A DNA stretch of 31,304 nucleotides from HRBIN12 sp964640965 (GTDB lineage: Bacteria; Actinomycetota; UBA4738; HRBIN12). The stretch covers positions 1 through 31,304 of the forward strand of contig CAZXJB010000012.1 in NCBI GenBank assembly GCA_964640965.1, in the 5' to 3' direction. Within the stretch, counting starts at the first letter, position 1, and the number at the start of each line of letters is the position of its first letter. A program made the position numbers and the translations under genes. Positions 7,446 to 15,375 of the stretch are shown here, piece after piece. The notes under the pieces are model-generated. The model was given only the letters and a program-made list of their open reading frames with translations. It had not been told where the DNA came from and ran no database searches.

Positions 7446-8770
7446 CGCCGCCTCCGAAGCGCGATCGCCCCGGGGGGCGCGGGCCCGGCGTCGATGCGCA
7501 CGAGCAGCGCGAGCAGGATGAAGTTCGACACCAGGCTGGACCCGCCGTAGGAGACGAAGGGGAGCGCGACCCCGGTGAGGGGGATGACGCGGGTGATGCC
7601 GCCCACGATGACGAACGCCTGGAAGGCGACGGTCGTCGCGAGCCCCGTCGCGAGCAGGCGCCCGAAGGCGTCGGGGCACGCGAGGGCCGTGCGCAGCGCC
7701 TTGCCCACGAGCGTCACGTACAGGAGCAGGACCGCGACCGTCCCGAGCATCCCGAGCTCCTCCCCGATCGCGGCGAAGACGAAGTCCGTCGCCGCGTAGG
7801 GGATGAGCCCGGGCGAGCCCCGGCCGAGGCCCGTCCCCACGAGCCCGCCCGTCCCCATGGCGAACCACGCCTGCGCGAGCTGGCCGTAGCCCTGGGCGAA
7901 CACCTTGTCCGGGTCGAGCGCGTGCAGCCACACGTCGACCCGCAGCTGGACGTGCTCGAAGGTCCGGTAGCCGAGCCAGGCGCCGAGCGCGAACAGCAGG
8001 CCGCCGATCGCGAGGTACGCGAGACGCCCCGTGGCGACCCACAGCATCACGACGAAGACGCCGAAGTACAGGAGCGAGGCGCCCATGTCGCGCTGCAGGA
8101 ACAGGATCGCGAGGGAGGCGCCCCAGGCGAGGACCACCGGCATGAGGTGCTTGGCCGGCGGCACACGCAGCGGGCCGAGGCTCCGGGTCGCGACGGCGAG
8201 GAGCTCGCGCTTGTCGGCGAGGTAGGAGGCGAGGAAGACGGCGATGAGCACCTTCCCGAGCTCGGACGGCTGGAACCCGATCGGGCCGAGGCGCACCCAC
8301 AGCCGCGCGCCGTTGATCTCGCGGCCGAGCCCGGGGACGATCGGCAGCAGCAGCAGGACGAGGCCCGCCAGGCCGATCGTGTACGTGTACGCGTCGAGCT
8401 GGCGGTGGTCGCGGACGATCGCGAGCGTGACGCAGAAGGCGGCGACGCCGAGCGCGATCCAGGTCGCCTGCTCGGCGGCGAGCCCTCCCGAGAGGCGGAA
8501 GATCATGGCGAAGCCGAGGCCGACGAGGACCCCGGCCGTGGGGAACAAGGCGGGATCGGCGGCGGGCGCGAGTCGTCGGGTCGCGAGCCAGGCCGCGAGG
8601 TAGCCCACGGCGAAGATCGAGCCGTAGAGCGGCGCCGTCGCCGGTACGTGCCCGCGCTTGCCGAGCCCGGCGAGCAGGTAGGCGCCGAGCCCGATCGCGA
8701 GCGCGAGGAGCGTGAAGGCGAGCGCGGCCCACGGACGCGGTCGAGGACGGGTCGTTGCGGACGTGCTCAC
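7442..8770 (-). CDS. FtsW/RodA-family (SEDS) peptidoglycan glycosyltransferase
   Basis: Polymerises lipid II into glycan strands in the membrane. 442 aa with about ten or more hydrophobic segments. Family hallmarks are visible: the GREINGARLWVRLGP-IGFQPSELGK stretch between helices, the DMGASLLYFG segment, and the C-terminal IPLTGVALPFVSYGGSS motif. The GTG start overlaps the phosphatase stop in GTGA, and the 3' end overlaps pbpA by 4 bp. In mycobacteria the gene at this position is called rodA; FtsW and RodA cannot be separated safely here, so no symbol is given. Confidence 0.95.
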   Translation of the reverse strand: MSTSATTRPRPRPWAALAFTLLALAIGLGAYLLAGLGKRGHVPATAPLYGSIFAVGYLAAWLATRRLAPAADPALFPTAGVLVGLGFAMIFRLSGGLAAEQATWIALGVAAFCVTLAIVRDHRQLDAYTYTIGLAGLVLLLLPIVPGLGREINGARLWVRLGPIGFQPSELGKVLIAVFLASYLADKRELLAVATRSLGPLRVPPAKHLMPVVLAWGASLAILFLQRDMGASLLYFGVFVVMLWVATGRLAYLAIGGLLFALGAWLGYRTFEHVQLRVDVWLHALDPDKVFAQGYGQLAQAWFAMGTGGLVGTGLGRGSPGLIPYAATDFVFAAIGEELGMLGTVAVLLLYVTLVGKALRTALACPDAFGRLLATGLATTVAFQAFVIVGGITRVIPLTGVALPFVSYGGSSLVSNFILLALLVRIDAGPAPPGAIALRRRR

Positions 8771-9924
8771 GGCGCCTCCGGCGAGGGCGTCTCGAGGCGT
8801 TCGAGGTCCGCGCGGATCTGCTCGACGATGGCCTCGGCCTCGGCTCGACCCGCGGCGGTGATGCCTTCGTCGAGGTCGCGGTAGAGCGCGAGGGCCCGTG
8901 CTCGGTCGGCGGGGATCTCGGTCTCGCTCACGACCCGGTGGAGCGCGAAGCCCGCCACCTCGGCGGGGATGCCCCGGTACACCGCGACGCGGCCGTCGGC
9001 CACCCCCACGTACCACTGCGAGTCCAGGTACAGGCGGAGGCCGACGAGCCCGAGGACGAGCGCGCCGAGCGCGACGGCCACCGGCACGCCGGCCCGCGCG
9101 AGCGTCCTCGCCCCCGGCGCCCGTCGAGCGGGGACGCGAGCGCCGGCCGCAGGCTCGCCCGGCTCCGTCGCCACGGCCGCGCGGGCCGGCGGATCGCCGT
9201 CCTCCTCCCCGCCCCCCGGGAGGAGGTCGACGACCACGACCGTGATGTTGTCGACGCCGCCCGCGGCGTTCGCCTCGTCGACGAGCCGGTCGGCCGCGGC
9301 CCGAGGATCGGGCTCCTCGCCGAGGATCGCCGCGATGCGGGCCTCGGGGAGCATGCCGGTCAGGCCGTCGCTGCACAGCAGGAGGCGGTCGCCCGGCCGC
9401 AGCTCGACCGTCAGCTCGTCGACCTCGACGTCGGGCTCGACGCCGACGACGCGGGTGAGGATGTTGCGGTGGGGGTGGCGCTCGGCCTGCGCCGGGGTGA
9501 GCTCGCCGTCGCGGACCATCCGCTGCACGAGGGTGTGGTCCTCCGTGAGCCTGGTGAGCGCGCCGTCGCGCAACAGGTAGGCGCGCGAGTCGCCGACGTG
9601 CGCCAGGTGCGCGCGGTCGCCGCGGAGCTCGGCCGCCGTGAGCGTGGTGCCCATGCCGGCCACCGACCGGTCGCGCGCCGAGCGCGCGAACACGGCTCGG
9701 TTGGCCTCGCGTACGCGGTCGGCGAGCGACCCCTCCCCGCGCTCGGTGAGGCGCTCGAGCACCTGGGTGGCGATGGACGCGGCGATCTCGCCGCCGAGGT
9801 GGCCCCCCATCCCGTCGGCCACCGCGACGACGGGACCGGCGATGAGGTAGCGGTCCTCGTTCCGCTCGCGGACGTGGCCGATGTCGGTGGCGGCGGCGAC
9901 CCGGGCCCGCGTCCGTCCGCTCAT
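8767..9924 (-). CDS. pstP: PP2C-family serine/threonine phosphatase (PstP type)
   Basis: Membrane-anchored Mn/Mg-dependent phosphatase that reverses PknB phosphorylation. 385 aa. The PP2C domain (about 5-235) shows metal-binding and core motifs in order: RNED, ADGMGGH, GDSRAYL, CSDGLTG and GVDNIT. A proline/alanine-rich linker leads to one membrane helix (VPVAVALGALVLGLVGL) and a short outside part of about 95 residues. The ATG overlaps the fhaB stop in ATGA, and its stop overlaps the ftsW GTG, so the gene is tightly coupled on both sides. Order and partners match the actinobacterial cluster. Confidence 0.95.
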   Translation of the reverse strand: MSGRTRARVAAATDIGHVRERNEDRYLIAGPVVAVADGMGGHLGGEIAASIATQVLERLTERGEGSLADRVREANRAVFARSARDRSVAGMGTTLTAAELRGDRAHLAHVGDSRAYLLRDGALTRLTEDHTLVQRMVRDGELTPAQAERHPHRNILTRVVGVEPDVEVDELTVELRPGDRLLLCSDGLTGMLPEARIAAILGEEPDPRAAADRLVDEANAAGGVDNITVVVVDLLPGGGEEDGDPPARAAVATEPGEPAAGARVPARRAPGARTLARAGVPVAVALGALVLGLVGLRLYLDSQWYVGVADGRVAVYRGIPAEVAGFALHRVVSETEIPADRARALALYRDLDEGITAAGRAEAEAIVEQIRADLERLETPSPEAP

Positions 9925-10388
9925 CGACGCAGCTCCAGCACGGTCTTGCCGATCCGCACGACGTCGCCGGCGTGCACCTCGACCGGCGCCGAGATGCGGC
10001 GGTCGTTCACGTAGGTCCCGTTCGTCGAGCCGAGGTCCTCGATCAGCCAGACGCCGTCGCGGCTCGAGAGCTTGGCGTGGTGGAGGCTCGCGTAGCGGTC
10101 CTCGAGGTGGACCTGGCAGCTCTCGGCGCGCCCGATCTCGAGCGTCCCGGAGAGCCGGTAGGTCCGCGGCTTCGCCTGCTCGGGCGCGTGGACGACGAGC
10201 GAGCCGGGGGGACGCCCACGAGCGGGTTTGCCGCGGACGGACCTCGGTGGCTCGGCCGGAGCCGCGGCAGCGGCCGGGGCGGGACGCGACGCGAGGCCGG
10301 CCGCGACCGAGCGCACCGCGCGGTAGATGAAGAAGTACAGGAGCGCGAGGAGCGCGTACTTCAGGACCGAGAGGACGAACGGCGACAC
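9921..10388 (-). CDS. fhaB: FHA-domain protein FhaB, membrane anchored
   Basis: Phosphothreonine-binding adaptor that recruits wall-synthesis proteins to phosphorylated partners. 155 aa: an N-terminal hydrophobic anchor (about 5-25), an Ala/Pro-rich linker, then a single FHA domain (about 75-155) with EIGRAESCQV, the LHHAKLSSRDG stretch and GSTNGTYVN. The GTG start follows the fhaA stop by one base; the 3' end overlaps pstP by 4 bp. This matches FhaB (FipA) of mycobacteria in size, domain layout and position. Confidence 0.93.
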   Translation of the reverse strand: MSPFVLSVLKYALLALLYFFIYRAVRSVAAGLASRPAPAAAAAPAEPPRSVRGKPARGRPPGSLVVHAPEQAKPRTYRLSGTLEIGRAESCQVHLEDRYASLHHAKLSSRDGVWLIEDLGSTNGTYVNDRRISAPVEVHAGDVVRIGKTVLELRR

Positions 10389-10389
10389 C

Positions 10390-11079
10390 TCAGGCCCTCC
10401 GGAACTCGAGCACGGTCGTCCCCACGGTGATGCGGTCGCCGTCCTCGAGCGGGCGCTCGGCCACGGGCTCGTCGTTCACGAAGGTCCCGTTGGTCGAGCC
10501 CAGGTCCTCGATCAGCCACACGCCGTCGCGCTGCAGGATCCGCGCGTGCCGCCGGGAGGCCGCGGGATCGGCGAGCACCACGTCGCACTCGGGCAGGCGA
10601 CCGATGGTCGTGGCCGGGCCGAGCCGGTAGGTCTCGGCCGGGCGGTCGTCCTCGAGGCGGACGAGGGTCGCCGTGCCCGGCGCGGGCTCCGCCGGCGAGA
10701 GTCGCTCCGGTCCCTCCTCGAAGGCGGCCTCGCAACGGAACCGCCCGACCGAGAGCGACGGGTCGACCTCGAACGCGACGGTCGGAGGGCCGACGAGCCC
10801 CCAGCCACGCTCGAGCGCGGTCTCCCGGACCACCCGCTCGAGCTCGGTCGAGAGCGCCTGCTCCGCCCCCTCGAAGCGTCGAGCGTCCTCCTCGGAGAGG
10901 TGGATCACGAACCGGTTCGGCGCCCACACCTCGCGGACGCCGACGGTCTTGCCGGCGTCCATCTCGCGCATGACGCGCTTCGCGAGCTCGACGGGCTGCA
11001 GCCCGGAGCGGAACGCGCTCGCGAAGAACCCTTCGACGAGGTTCCCCAATCGGCGCTCGAATCCGCGGAGGATGGACAC
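10390..11079 (-). CDS. fhaA: FhaA-type protein: DUF3662 domain plus FHA domain
   Basis: First gene of the minus-strand cell-wall cluster. 229 aa. The N-terminal DUF3662 (about 1-115, with the SGLQPVELAKRVMREMD helix) is joined by a short linker to a C-terminal FHA domain with TIGRLPECDVVL, SRRHARI and GSTNGTFVN. In mycobacteria FhaA binds the pseudokinase MviN and regulates lipid II export; it is longer there because its linker is longer. The GTG start at 11079 (VSILRGFERRLG) has no clear ribosome-binding site but lies about 20 nt after the start site predicted from a TACGAT -10 box. The tRNA-Leu gene is divergent just upstream, as in Mycobacterium. Confidence 0.93.
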   Translation of the reverse strand: MSILRGFERRLGNLVEGFFASAFRSGLQPVELAKRVMREMDAGKTVGVREVWAPNRFVIHLSEEDARRFEGAEQALSTELERVVRETALERGWGLVGPPTVAFEVDPSLSVGRFRCEAAFEEGPERLSPAEPAPGTATLVRLEDDRPAETYRLGPATTIGRLPECDVVLADPAASRRHARILQRDGVWLIEDLGSTNGTFVNDEPVAERPLEDGDRITVGTTVLEFRRA

Positions 11080-11105
11080 GGTCGGTTGCGGTGGCGGCAG
11101 GCCTC

Positions 11106-11111
11106 ATCGTA
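11106..11111 (-). promoter_or_regulatory. Putative -10 box for the fhaA-pknB operon
   Basis: TACGAT on the minus strand, 26 bp upstream of the fhaA GTG, in the 80-bp gap to the divergent tRNA-Leu. No convincing -35 box was seen. Inferred from position only. Confidence 0.4.
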
Positions 11112-11142
11112 CCCCGGCCGCGGACCGGGCACGCCCGGCTGC

Positions 11143-11148
11143 TACCAT
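11143..11148 (+). promoter_or_regulatory. Putative -10 box for tRNA-Leu
   Basis: TACCAT on the plus strand, 11 bp before the mature tRNA 5' end. It would give a very short 5' leader, as is common for tRNA genes. No clear -35 box. Confidence 0.4.
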
Positions 11149-11159
11149 GCGGAACGCGA

Positions 11160-11244
<85 letters not shown>

Positions 11245-11304
11245 CCCCCGGGCCCTCCGTGATCGCCCTCCGTCGCGGCCGTCGGCCGGCGCGGATCCGC
11301 GGGG

Positions 11305-11338
11305 GGCGGGCCGGCCGAGGAGAGGAGACCGGCCCGCC
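11305..11338 (+). terminator. Hairpin after tRNA-Leu, possible terminator
   Basis: Perfect 10-bp inverted repeat GGCGGGCCGG / CCGGCCCGCC with a 14-nt loop, 60 bp downstream of tRNA-Leu and 92 bp before the Rrf2-type gene. There is no T-run, so Rho-independent termination is uncertain. The rest of the tRNA-to-regulator gap (11,245-11,430) holds only the predicted regulator promoter. Confidence 0.45.
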
Positions 11339-11381
11339 GACCCCCACGATCCGGCGCGTCGCGCGGGCCAACAGAGACTAG

Positions 11382-11424
11382 CTCACCCAACGTGAGGTTG
11401 CAAGACCAAGGTAAGGGGTAGACT
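11382..11424 (+). promoter_or_regulatory. Promoter and possible operator of the Rrf2-type gene
   Basis: A TAGACT -10 box (11419-11424) ends 6 nt before the GTG start, which predicts a leaderless mRNA. A weak -35-like TTGCAA (11398-11403) is 15 bp upstream. Just before it is an inverted repeat, CTCAC-CCAAC-GTGAG (11382-11396), a fair candidate for autoregulation by the encoded DNA-binding protein. Confidence 0.45.
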
Positions 11425-11430
11425 GCGGTC

Positions 11431-11928
11431 GTGGACCTGACGCTCTCCAGCCGCGGGGACTACGTCCTTCGGGCGGCGATCGACCTCGCCGAGCACTGGG
11501 ACGGCTCCGGGGGGTACCGCAAGATCCGCGAGATCGCCGAGGCCATGGACCTCCCCCTCTCGTACACGCCGCAGCTCCTCGGCCTGCTCGCGCGGGCGGG
11601 GCTGGCCGAGGCGAAGGCGGGCCGGACCGGCGGGTACCGACTCACGCGCGACCCCTCGACGATCCCGGTGCTCGAGGTCATCGAGGTCGCCGAGGGGTAC
11701 CTGTCCTCCAGGCGGTGCCCCCTGCGCGGCGGCCCGTGCCACTGGGAGAACGTGTGCGCGCTGCACCCCACGTGGGTCTCGGTGTCCGAGGCGATCCGGG
11801 CGACCCTCGCCGCCGTCAGCCTCGCGGACGTCGCGGCCGTGGACCGGTCCCTTGCGCGCGGCGAGCCGGTGGTGAGCGAGCTCCCGGCGCGGGGTCACCG
11901 ACAGCGAGCGCGCCGTCCCCGCGCGTAA
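11431..11928 (+). CDS. Rrf2-family transcriptional regulator, probable Fe-S sensor
   Basis: DNA-binding regulator of the Rrf2 family (relatives IscR, NsrR, RirA, RsrR), which often sense iron-sulfur status, NO or redox state. 165 aa. The winged-helix domain (about 1-90) includes the recognition-helix region LPLSYTPQLLGLLARAGL and the wing GRTGGYRL. Three cysteines, C96, C103 and C109 (C-x6-C-x5-C), lie where the family binds its cluster. The GTG at 11431 has no ribosome-binding site but sits right after a -10 box, so it is probably leaderless. The C-terminal ~30 residues are Arg-rich and unremarkable. Its target genes cannot be read from the sequence; the eight-cysteine protein downstream is a candidate. 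Confidence 0.9.
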   Translation: MDLTLSSRGDYVLRAAIDLAEHWDGSGGYRKIREIAEAMDLPLSYTPQLLGLLARAGLAEAKAGRTGGYRLTRDPSTIPVLEVIEVAEGYLSSRRCPLRGGPCHWENVCALHPTWVSVSEAIRATLAAVSLADVAAVDRSLARGEPVVSELPARGHRQRARRPRA

Positions 11929-11952
11929 CGGGCCGGACGGCCCGGCCGGACA

Positions 11953-11966
11953 GGGTCCTTCCGCCC
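11953..11966. promoter_or_regulatory. DosR-like box upstream of the eight-cysteine protein
   Basis: GGGTCCTTCCGCCC differs by two bases from the GGGACCTTCGGCCC box near ctaC. It lies 46 bp before the start codon at 12013, where an activator site would be expected. One degenerate copy is weak evidence by itself. Confidence 0.3.
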
Positions 11967-12012
11967 TCTCCCGCATCGCGCCACGGGCGTACGACTGACC
12001 TGGAGGTGTGCG

Positions 12013-12276
12013 ATGGAGCGGTGGGAAGGGTTCCGTCAGTGTCCCGGGTGCGGGTACGACATCTTCACCGGCGAGGGGGTTCGGGGGTGCGCCTGGGGTG
12101 ACTGCCCGTACCTGCCCGAGGATCTCGACCCGTTCTGCCCCTACTGCCGGTTCAACTTCTTCACGATGGAGGGGAACCCTCCCTGCGAGGACCCGATGAC
12201 CTGCGAGCACGGCGTCGAGCCGCGCGCGCACGTGCTGAACCTCCGCAAGCTGGCCGGCGAGGCCTCGGGGTCCTGA
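12013..12276 (+). CDS. Small eight-cysteine protein, probable zinc-ribbon (unknown function)
   Basis: 87 aa, not recognised as a named family. Cysteines fall at 10, 13, 26, 31, 42, 45, 58 and 64, with H66 next to the last; CPGCGYD and CPYC look like zinc knuckles. The centre is aromatic and acidic. No signal peptide or membrane segment is present, so it is probably cytosolic. The start is well supported by GGAGG six bases before the ATG. It follows the Rrf2-type regulator by 84 bp, with a DosR-like box between, and ends 19 bp from the convergent histidine kinase. Zinc binding or a small Fe-S cluster are both possible; nothing shows an enzymatic role. Confidence 0.85.
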   Translation: MERWEGFRQCPGCGYDIFTGEGVRGCAWGDCPYLPEDLDPFCPYCRFNFFTMEGNPPCEDPMTCEHGVEPRAHVLNLRKLAGEASGS

Positions 12277-12295
12277 GCGGTTCGCCGCGGTCCGG

Positions 12296-13834
12296 CTACG
12301 GGCCCGCCGGGACCTCGCGCGGGAGCGTGCCGGGGCCGTTCAGGCTTGGGTGCTCGAGCGGCAGCCGCACGGTGAACCGGCTCCCCTCGCCCTCGACGCT
12401 GTGGACCTCCACGACGCCCCCGAGGTGCCGCACGAGGTCGCGGACGAGGGAGAGGCCGAGCCCCGCGCCGCGGAACGTGCGGGTGCTGGACTGGTCCACC
12501 TGGTAGAAGCGCTCGAAGATCTTCGGGATCTCCGCCGCAGGGATCCCGATGCCGTGGTCCCGGACCGAGAACACGAGCCAGCCGTCCTCCGCGACGGCGT
12601 CGAGCTCGCAGGGCGAGCCCTCCGGCGAGTACTTCAGCGCGTTGTCGAGGAGGTTCTGCACCACCCGCGAGAGCAGCTCGCGGTCGGTCCTGAGCACCGG
12701 GAGGTCCCGAGGGATCCGCACGCGCACGCGATCGGGCTCGGTCGTCAGCGACTCCACCACCTCGCGCACGAGGTCCTCGAACAGGACGCGCCCGAGCGAG
12801 AGCGGCAGCTGCCGGCTCTCGATCCGCGAGGCCGTGAGGAGGTTCTCGACCAGACGGAGCAGCCGGTCGCTCTGGCGCTCCATCCGCTCCAGGAACTCCT
12901 CGCGCAGGACCGGATCCTCGGCGAACTCCGGCTGCCGGAGCGTCTTCGCGTACCCGAGGAGCGCCGTGACCGGCGTGCGGAGCTCGTGAGAGACCACCGC
13001 GACGAACTCGCCCTTCATGCGGTTCAGCTCGCGCAGCTCGTCGACGGTGCGGTGCTCCTTCTCCAGCAGCTCCTCCAGGCGCGAGGCCTGCTCGGCGAGG
13101 AGCCGGTTCTGCTCGGCGAGGCGGTCGGCGAGCGCGCGGCTGCGGAAGTACATCTGGCGGGCGAACACGAGCGGCCCGAGGAACACGGCGACCGACCAGA
13201 AGCCCTCCGCGAGGTAGAAGCGGGCGATGACCGCGCCGAACAGCCCGAGGCCCAGGTAGGACATGAGGAACTCGTAGGGAGCGGCGCCGTGCATCCGTCG
13301 GAGGACCTGCACGAGGGAGGTCCGTCGCAGGAGCGCGTGGTGCGCGGCGACGGCGAGCGCGTTCAGCGTGTAGGCCGCGACGGCGGCCGCGAGCACGCCG
13401 ATCACGAGCCGTCCGACCGCTGCGTCGGCGGCGGCGATCCGGTGGAACAGGGCGCCGCCGGCGAGGGTGGAGCCCGCCATCTGGGCGCGGTTGAACAGGG
13501 CGCGGAGCGGGGGCGTCTGCCGACGGAGCTCCCGAGGGTCGGCCGAGCCGACGAAGGCGATCGCGGCGGCGATGGACGGCGGGAAGACGATGGCGGCGCC
13601 GAGGAGGATCGGGAAGCTGAGCGACAGCTGGAGGCCGCCCCAACCCGGGACCGGGATGAGGTCGACGGCGGCGACCGTGAGGGCGAACAGCAGCACCGGG
13701 ACCTGCAGGAGCTCGTCGCGGTGCGCGGGGAGGACGAGGAGGAGGTAGGCCACGACCGGGACGACGACGAGGACCTGGAGCAGCCGTGCGGGCCATCCCT
13801 CGCGCGCCGGCGTCGCGTCGATCGGTCCGTCCAT
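12296..13834 (-). CDS. Membrane sensor histidine kinase
   Basis: Signal-sensing kinase for an unseen response regulator. 512 aa from the ATG at 13834, chosen because GAGGAG lies five bases upstream; an upstream in-frame ATG at 13903 would add 23 residues. The N-terminal ~225 residues form about six hydrophobic segments with little outside sequence, so the signal is probably sensed in or near the membrane. A coiled-coil linker (~230-275) leads to the HisKA domain with phospho-acceptor H283 (SHELRTPV). The HATPase domain has the N box (NLLDNALKYS), RDHGIGIP and GAGLGLSLV. No receiver or response regulator lies beside it, so it is an orphan in this window. Confidence 0.93.
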   Translation of the reverse strand: MDGPIDATPAREGWPARLLQVLVVVPVVAYLLLVLPAHRDELLQVPVLLFALTVAAVDLIPVPGWGGLQLSLSFPILLGAAIVFPPSIAAAIAFVGSADPRELRRQTPPLRALFNRAQMAGSTLAGGALFHRIAAADAAVGRLVIGVLAAAVAAYTLNALAVAAHHALLRRTSLVQVLRRMHGAAPYEFLMSYLGLGLFGAVIARFYLAEGFWSVAVFLGPLVFARQMYFRSRALADRLAEQNRLLAEQASRLEELLEKEHRTVDELRELNRMKGEFVAVVSHELRTPVTALLGYAKTLRQPEFAEDPVLREEFLERMERQSDRLLRLVENLLTASRIESRQLPLSLGRVLFEDLVREVVESLTTEPDRVRVRIPRDLPVLRTDRELLSRVVQNLLDNALKYSPEGSPCELDAVAEDGWLVFSVRDHGIGIPAAEIPKIFERFYQVDQSSTRTFRGAGLGLSLVRDLVRHLGGVVEVHSVEGEGSRFTVRLPLEHPSLNGPGTLPREVPAGP

Positions 13835-13912
13835 CGGGTCTCCTCGGGCCCCGTGGAAGCTCGGGCCCGGCCCCGCTTCAGCCCCCACGCTCACCTCCGG
13901 CATCGTTGCCCC

Positions 13913-13941
13913 TTTATGGCACGTGGGGCTCGGCGTGTCGA
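13913..13941 (-). promoter_or_regulatory. Promoter of the membrane histidine kinase
   Basis: Minus-strand TCGACA (13936-13941) and CATAAA (13913-13918) are spaced 17 bp, close to a housekeeping promoter. The predicted start near 13906 is too close to the ATG at 13903 for a normal leader and fits better with the ATG at 13834. It lies in the 172-bp gap between larC and the kinase. Confidence 0.5.
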
Positions 13942-14006
13942 GGACCCTCGCCCTCCGATATCGGCCGCGCGGCGGAGCGCCTGGAGCACGGGGAGCACCC
14001 GGGCTC

Positions 14007-14759
14007 CTACGGGACGGGACGCAGCGGCGCGGGCTCGCCGAGCTCGCTCGGGCGCCCGACGAGCACCCGCAGGACGTCGGGGAAGTCGAGCCGGTGGGTG
14101 CCGGCGCCGTAGCCGACGGCGTCGACGATCATCACCGGGAGCTCGCCGTAGCCCTCAACGCACCCGGCGAGGATCGCGGCCCCGGTCGCGGTCGTGAGCT
14201 CGGCCGCCGCCCCCTTGGAGTAGACGGGGGCGCCGGTGAGCAGCTCGACGACGACGGGCGAGGGGATCGGCATCGCGCCGTGCTCGGTGCGCGCCATCCC
14301 GAGGCCGGTCGGCACCGCCGAGGCGAACACGCGTGAGACCCCGAGGAGCGTGAGGGCGACGGCCGTGCCGACGACGTCCACGAGCGAGTCGATCGCGTCC
14401 GCCTCGTGGAACGTGACGGCCTCGACGTCCTTGCGATGGACCCTCGCCTCGGCCTCGGCGAGGACCGCGAAGATCCGCGTGGCCCGCGCGAGCGCCTCGG
14501 GTGGGAGGTCCGCCTCGGCGAGCATCGCGCGGATGCTGCCGTACGTGCGGATGACGCCGACCGAGCTCGTGCGGACCGACAGCCGCAGGGCGCGGATCCC
14601 CTGCTCCTCGACCTCGGTGAGCTCGAGGTCGTAGGGCTCGAGGGGGAGCTTCGCGAGGTGTCCGCGGACCTCCTCGAAGTCGGCGCCGGCGTCGATCAGG
14701 GCCGCGAGGGCCATGTCGCCGGAGATGCCGGCGATGCAGTCGAAGTAGGCGATCCTCAT
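14007..14759 (-). CDS. LarC-family protein, LarC1 domain only (nickel-pincer cofactor)
   Basis: LarC is the nickel insertase that completes the nickel-pincer nucleotide cofactor of lactate racemase and related enzymes. 250 aa starting MRIAYFDCIAGISGDM, the N-terminal signature of the family (DUF111). VTFHEADAIDSLVDVVG, PTGLGMARTEHGAMPIPSP and ATGAAILA are further family blocks. The C-terminal LarC2 (CTP-binding) part is missing. In Lactiplantibacillus it is joined by a ribosomal frameshift, but here the 100 bp after the TAG stop hold no continuing frame. The larB, larE and racemase genes are not in the window. The start has no ribosome-binding site but lies 14 bp after a TAGACT box. Family assignment is strong; function without LarC2 is unclear. 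Confidence 0.88.
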   Translation of the reverse strand: MRIAYFDCIAGISGDMALAALIDAGADFEEVRGHLAKLPLEPYDLELTEVEEQGIRALRLSVRTSSVGVIRTYGSIRAMLAEADLPPEALARATRIFAVLAEAEARVHRKDVEAVTFHEADAIDSLVDVVGTAVALTLLGVSRVFASAVPTGLGMARTEHGAMPIPSPVVVELLTGAPVYSKGAAAELTTATGAAILAGCVEGYGELPVMIVDAVGYGAGTHRLDFPDVLRVLVGRPSELGEPAPLRPVP

Positions 14760-14773
14760 GGGTCGGGTCGTAT

Positions 14774-14779
14774 AGTCTA
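14774..14779 (-). promoter_or_regulatory. TAGACT -10 box of the larC-like gene
   Basis: TAGACT on the minus strand, 14 bp before the ATG at 14759. It implies a 5' leader of fewer than ten bases and translation without a ribosome-binding site. The same hexamer precedes the Rrf2-type gene and tRNA-Ser. Confidence 0.45.
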
Positions 14780-14827
14780 GGGCCTCGCAGACGCCCAGGT
14801 CGCGGGCCCTATCCGGGGAGCGCACGC

Positions 14828-15316
14828 GTGAGGTTCTCGGTCGAGACGCTCAGCCTGCTGGTCGTGATCGCGCTCGGTCTCGGCGCGATGGCGCTGCTGT
14901 TCGGGGCGCTCAGCGCGGGGCGGCGCCGCGAGGAGCCGAAGGGGCCGATCCAGCTCGACGAGGCCCTGCGGGGGATCCTCGAGGGGCACGCGCGCCAGCT
15001 CTCGCGCCTGGAGGCGGCGGTGCGGTCGTTGCACGCGACCGATCAGGAGCAGCAGCGGCTCATCGAGGGCGCCGTGCGGCACGTCGGGCTCGTGCGCTAC
15101 GACGCGTTCGAGGACGTGGGCGGGCGGCTGTCGTTCAGCTGCGCCCTCCTCGACGACGCCGGCAACGGCGTGGTGCTGACCTCGATCAACGGGCGGCAGG
15201 ACACGCGGGTGTACGCGAAGCCGATCCTCGCCGGGAAGAGCAGCTACCACCTCTCGGTGGAGGAGGACGAGGCGATCCGGCAGGCGCTCGGGCGGCAGGC
15301 GGTGCGGGCGTCGTGA
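14828..15316 (+). CDS. DUF4446 family protein
   Basis: 162 aa. One N-terminal membrane helix (about 7-28), a helical stretch, then the conserved DUF4446 core: HVGLVRYDAFEDVGG, RLSFSCALLDD, NGVVLTSINGR and the YAKPI and SSYHLSVEEDEAI blocks. The function is unknown; in Firmicutes and Actinomycetota the gene often sits near parAB and the origin. The GTG start has GGGGAG seven bases upstream. It is the first gene of a coupled set with bactofilin and serS, and its stop overlaps a GTG in the bactofilin frame. It is divergent from the larC-like gene, with 68 bp between. Confidence 0.9.
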   Translation: MRFSVETLSLLVVIALGLGAMALLFGALSAGRRREEPKGPIQLDEALRGILEGHARQLSRLEAAVRSLHATDQEQQRLIEGAVRHVGLVRYDAFEDVGGRLSFSCALLDDAGNGVVLTSINGRQDTRVYAKPILAGKSSYHLSVEEDEAIRQALGRQAVRAS

Positions 15317-15375
15317 TCTGGCGGCGCGAGGAGCAGGAGGCGGCGGGGGAACCACCGGAGACGGGGGGACGACGC

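Noticed and set aside
13904..14006. Frameshifted LarC2 continuation after the LarC1 stop
   Set aside because: Read by eye, the ~100 bp contain no LarC2-like sequence and lead straight into the promoter of the histidine kinase.
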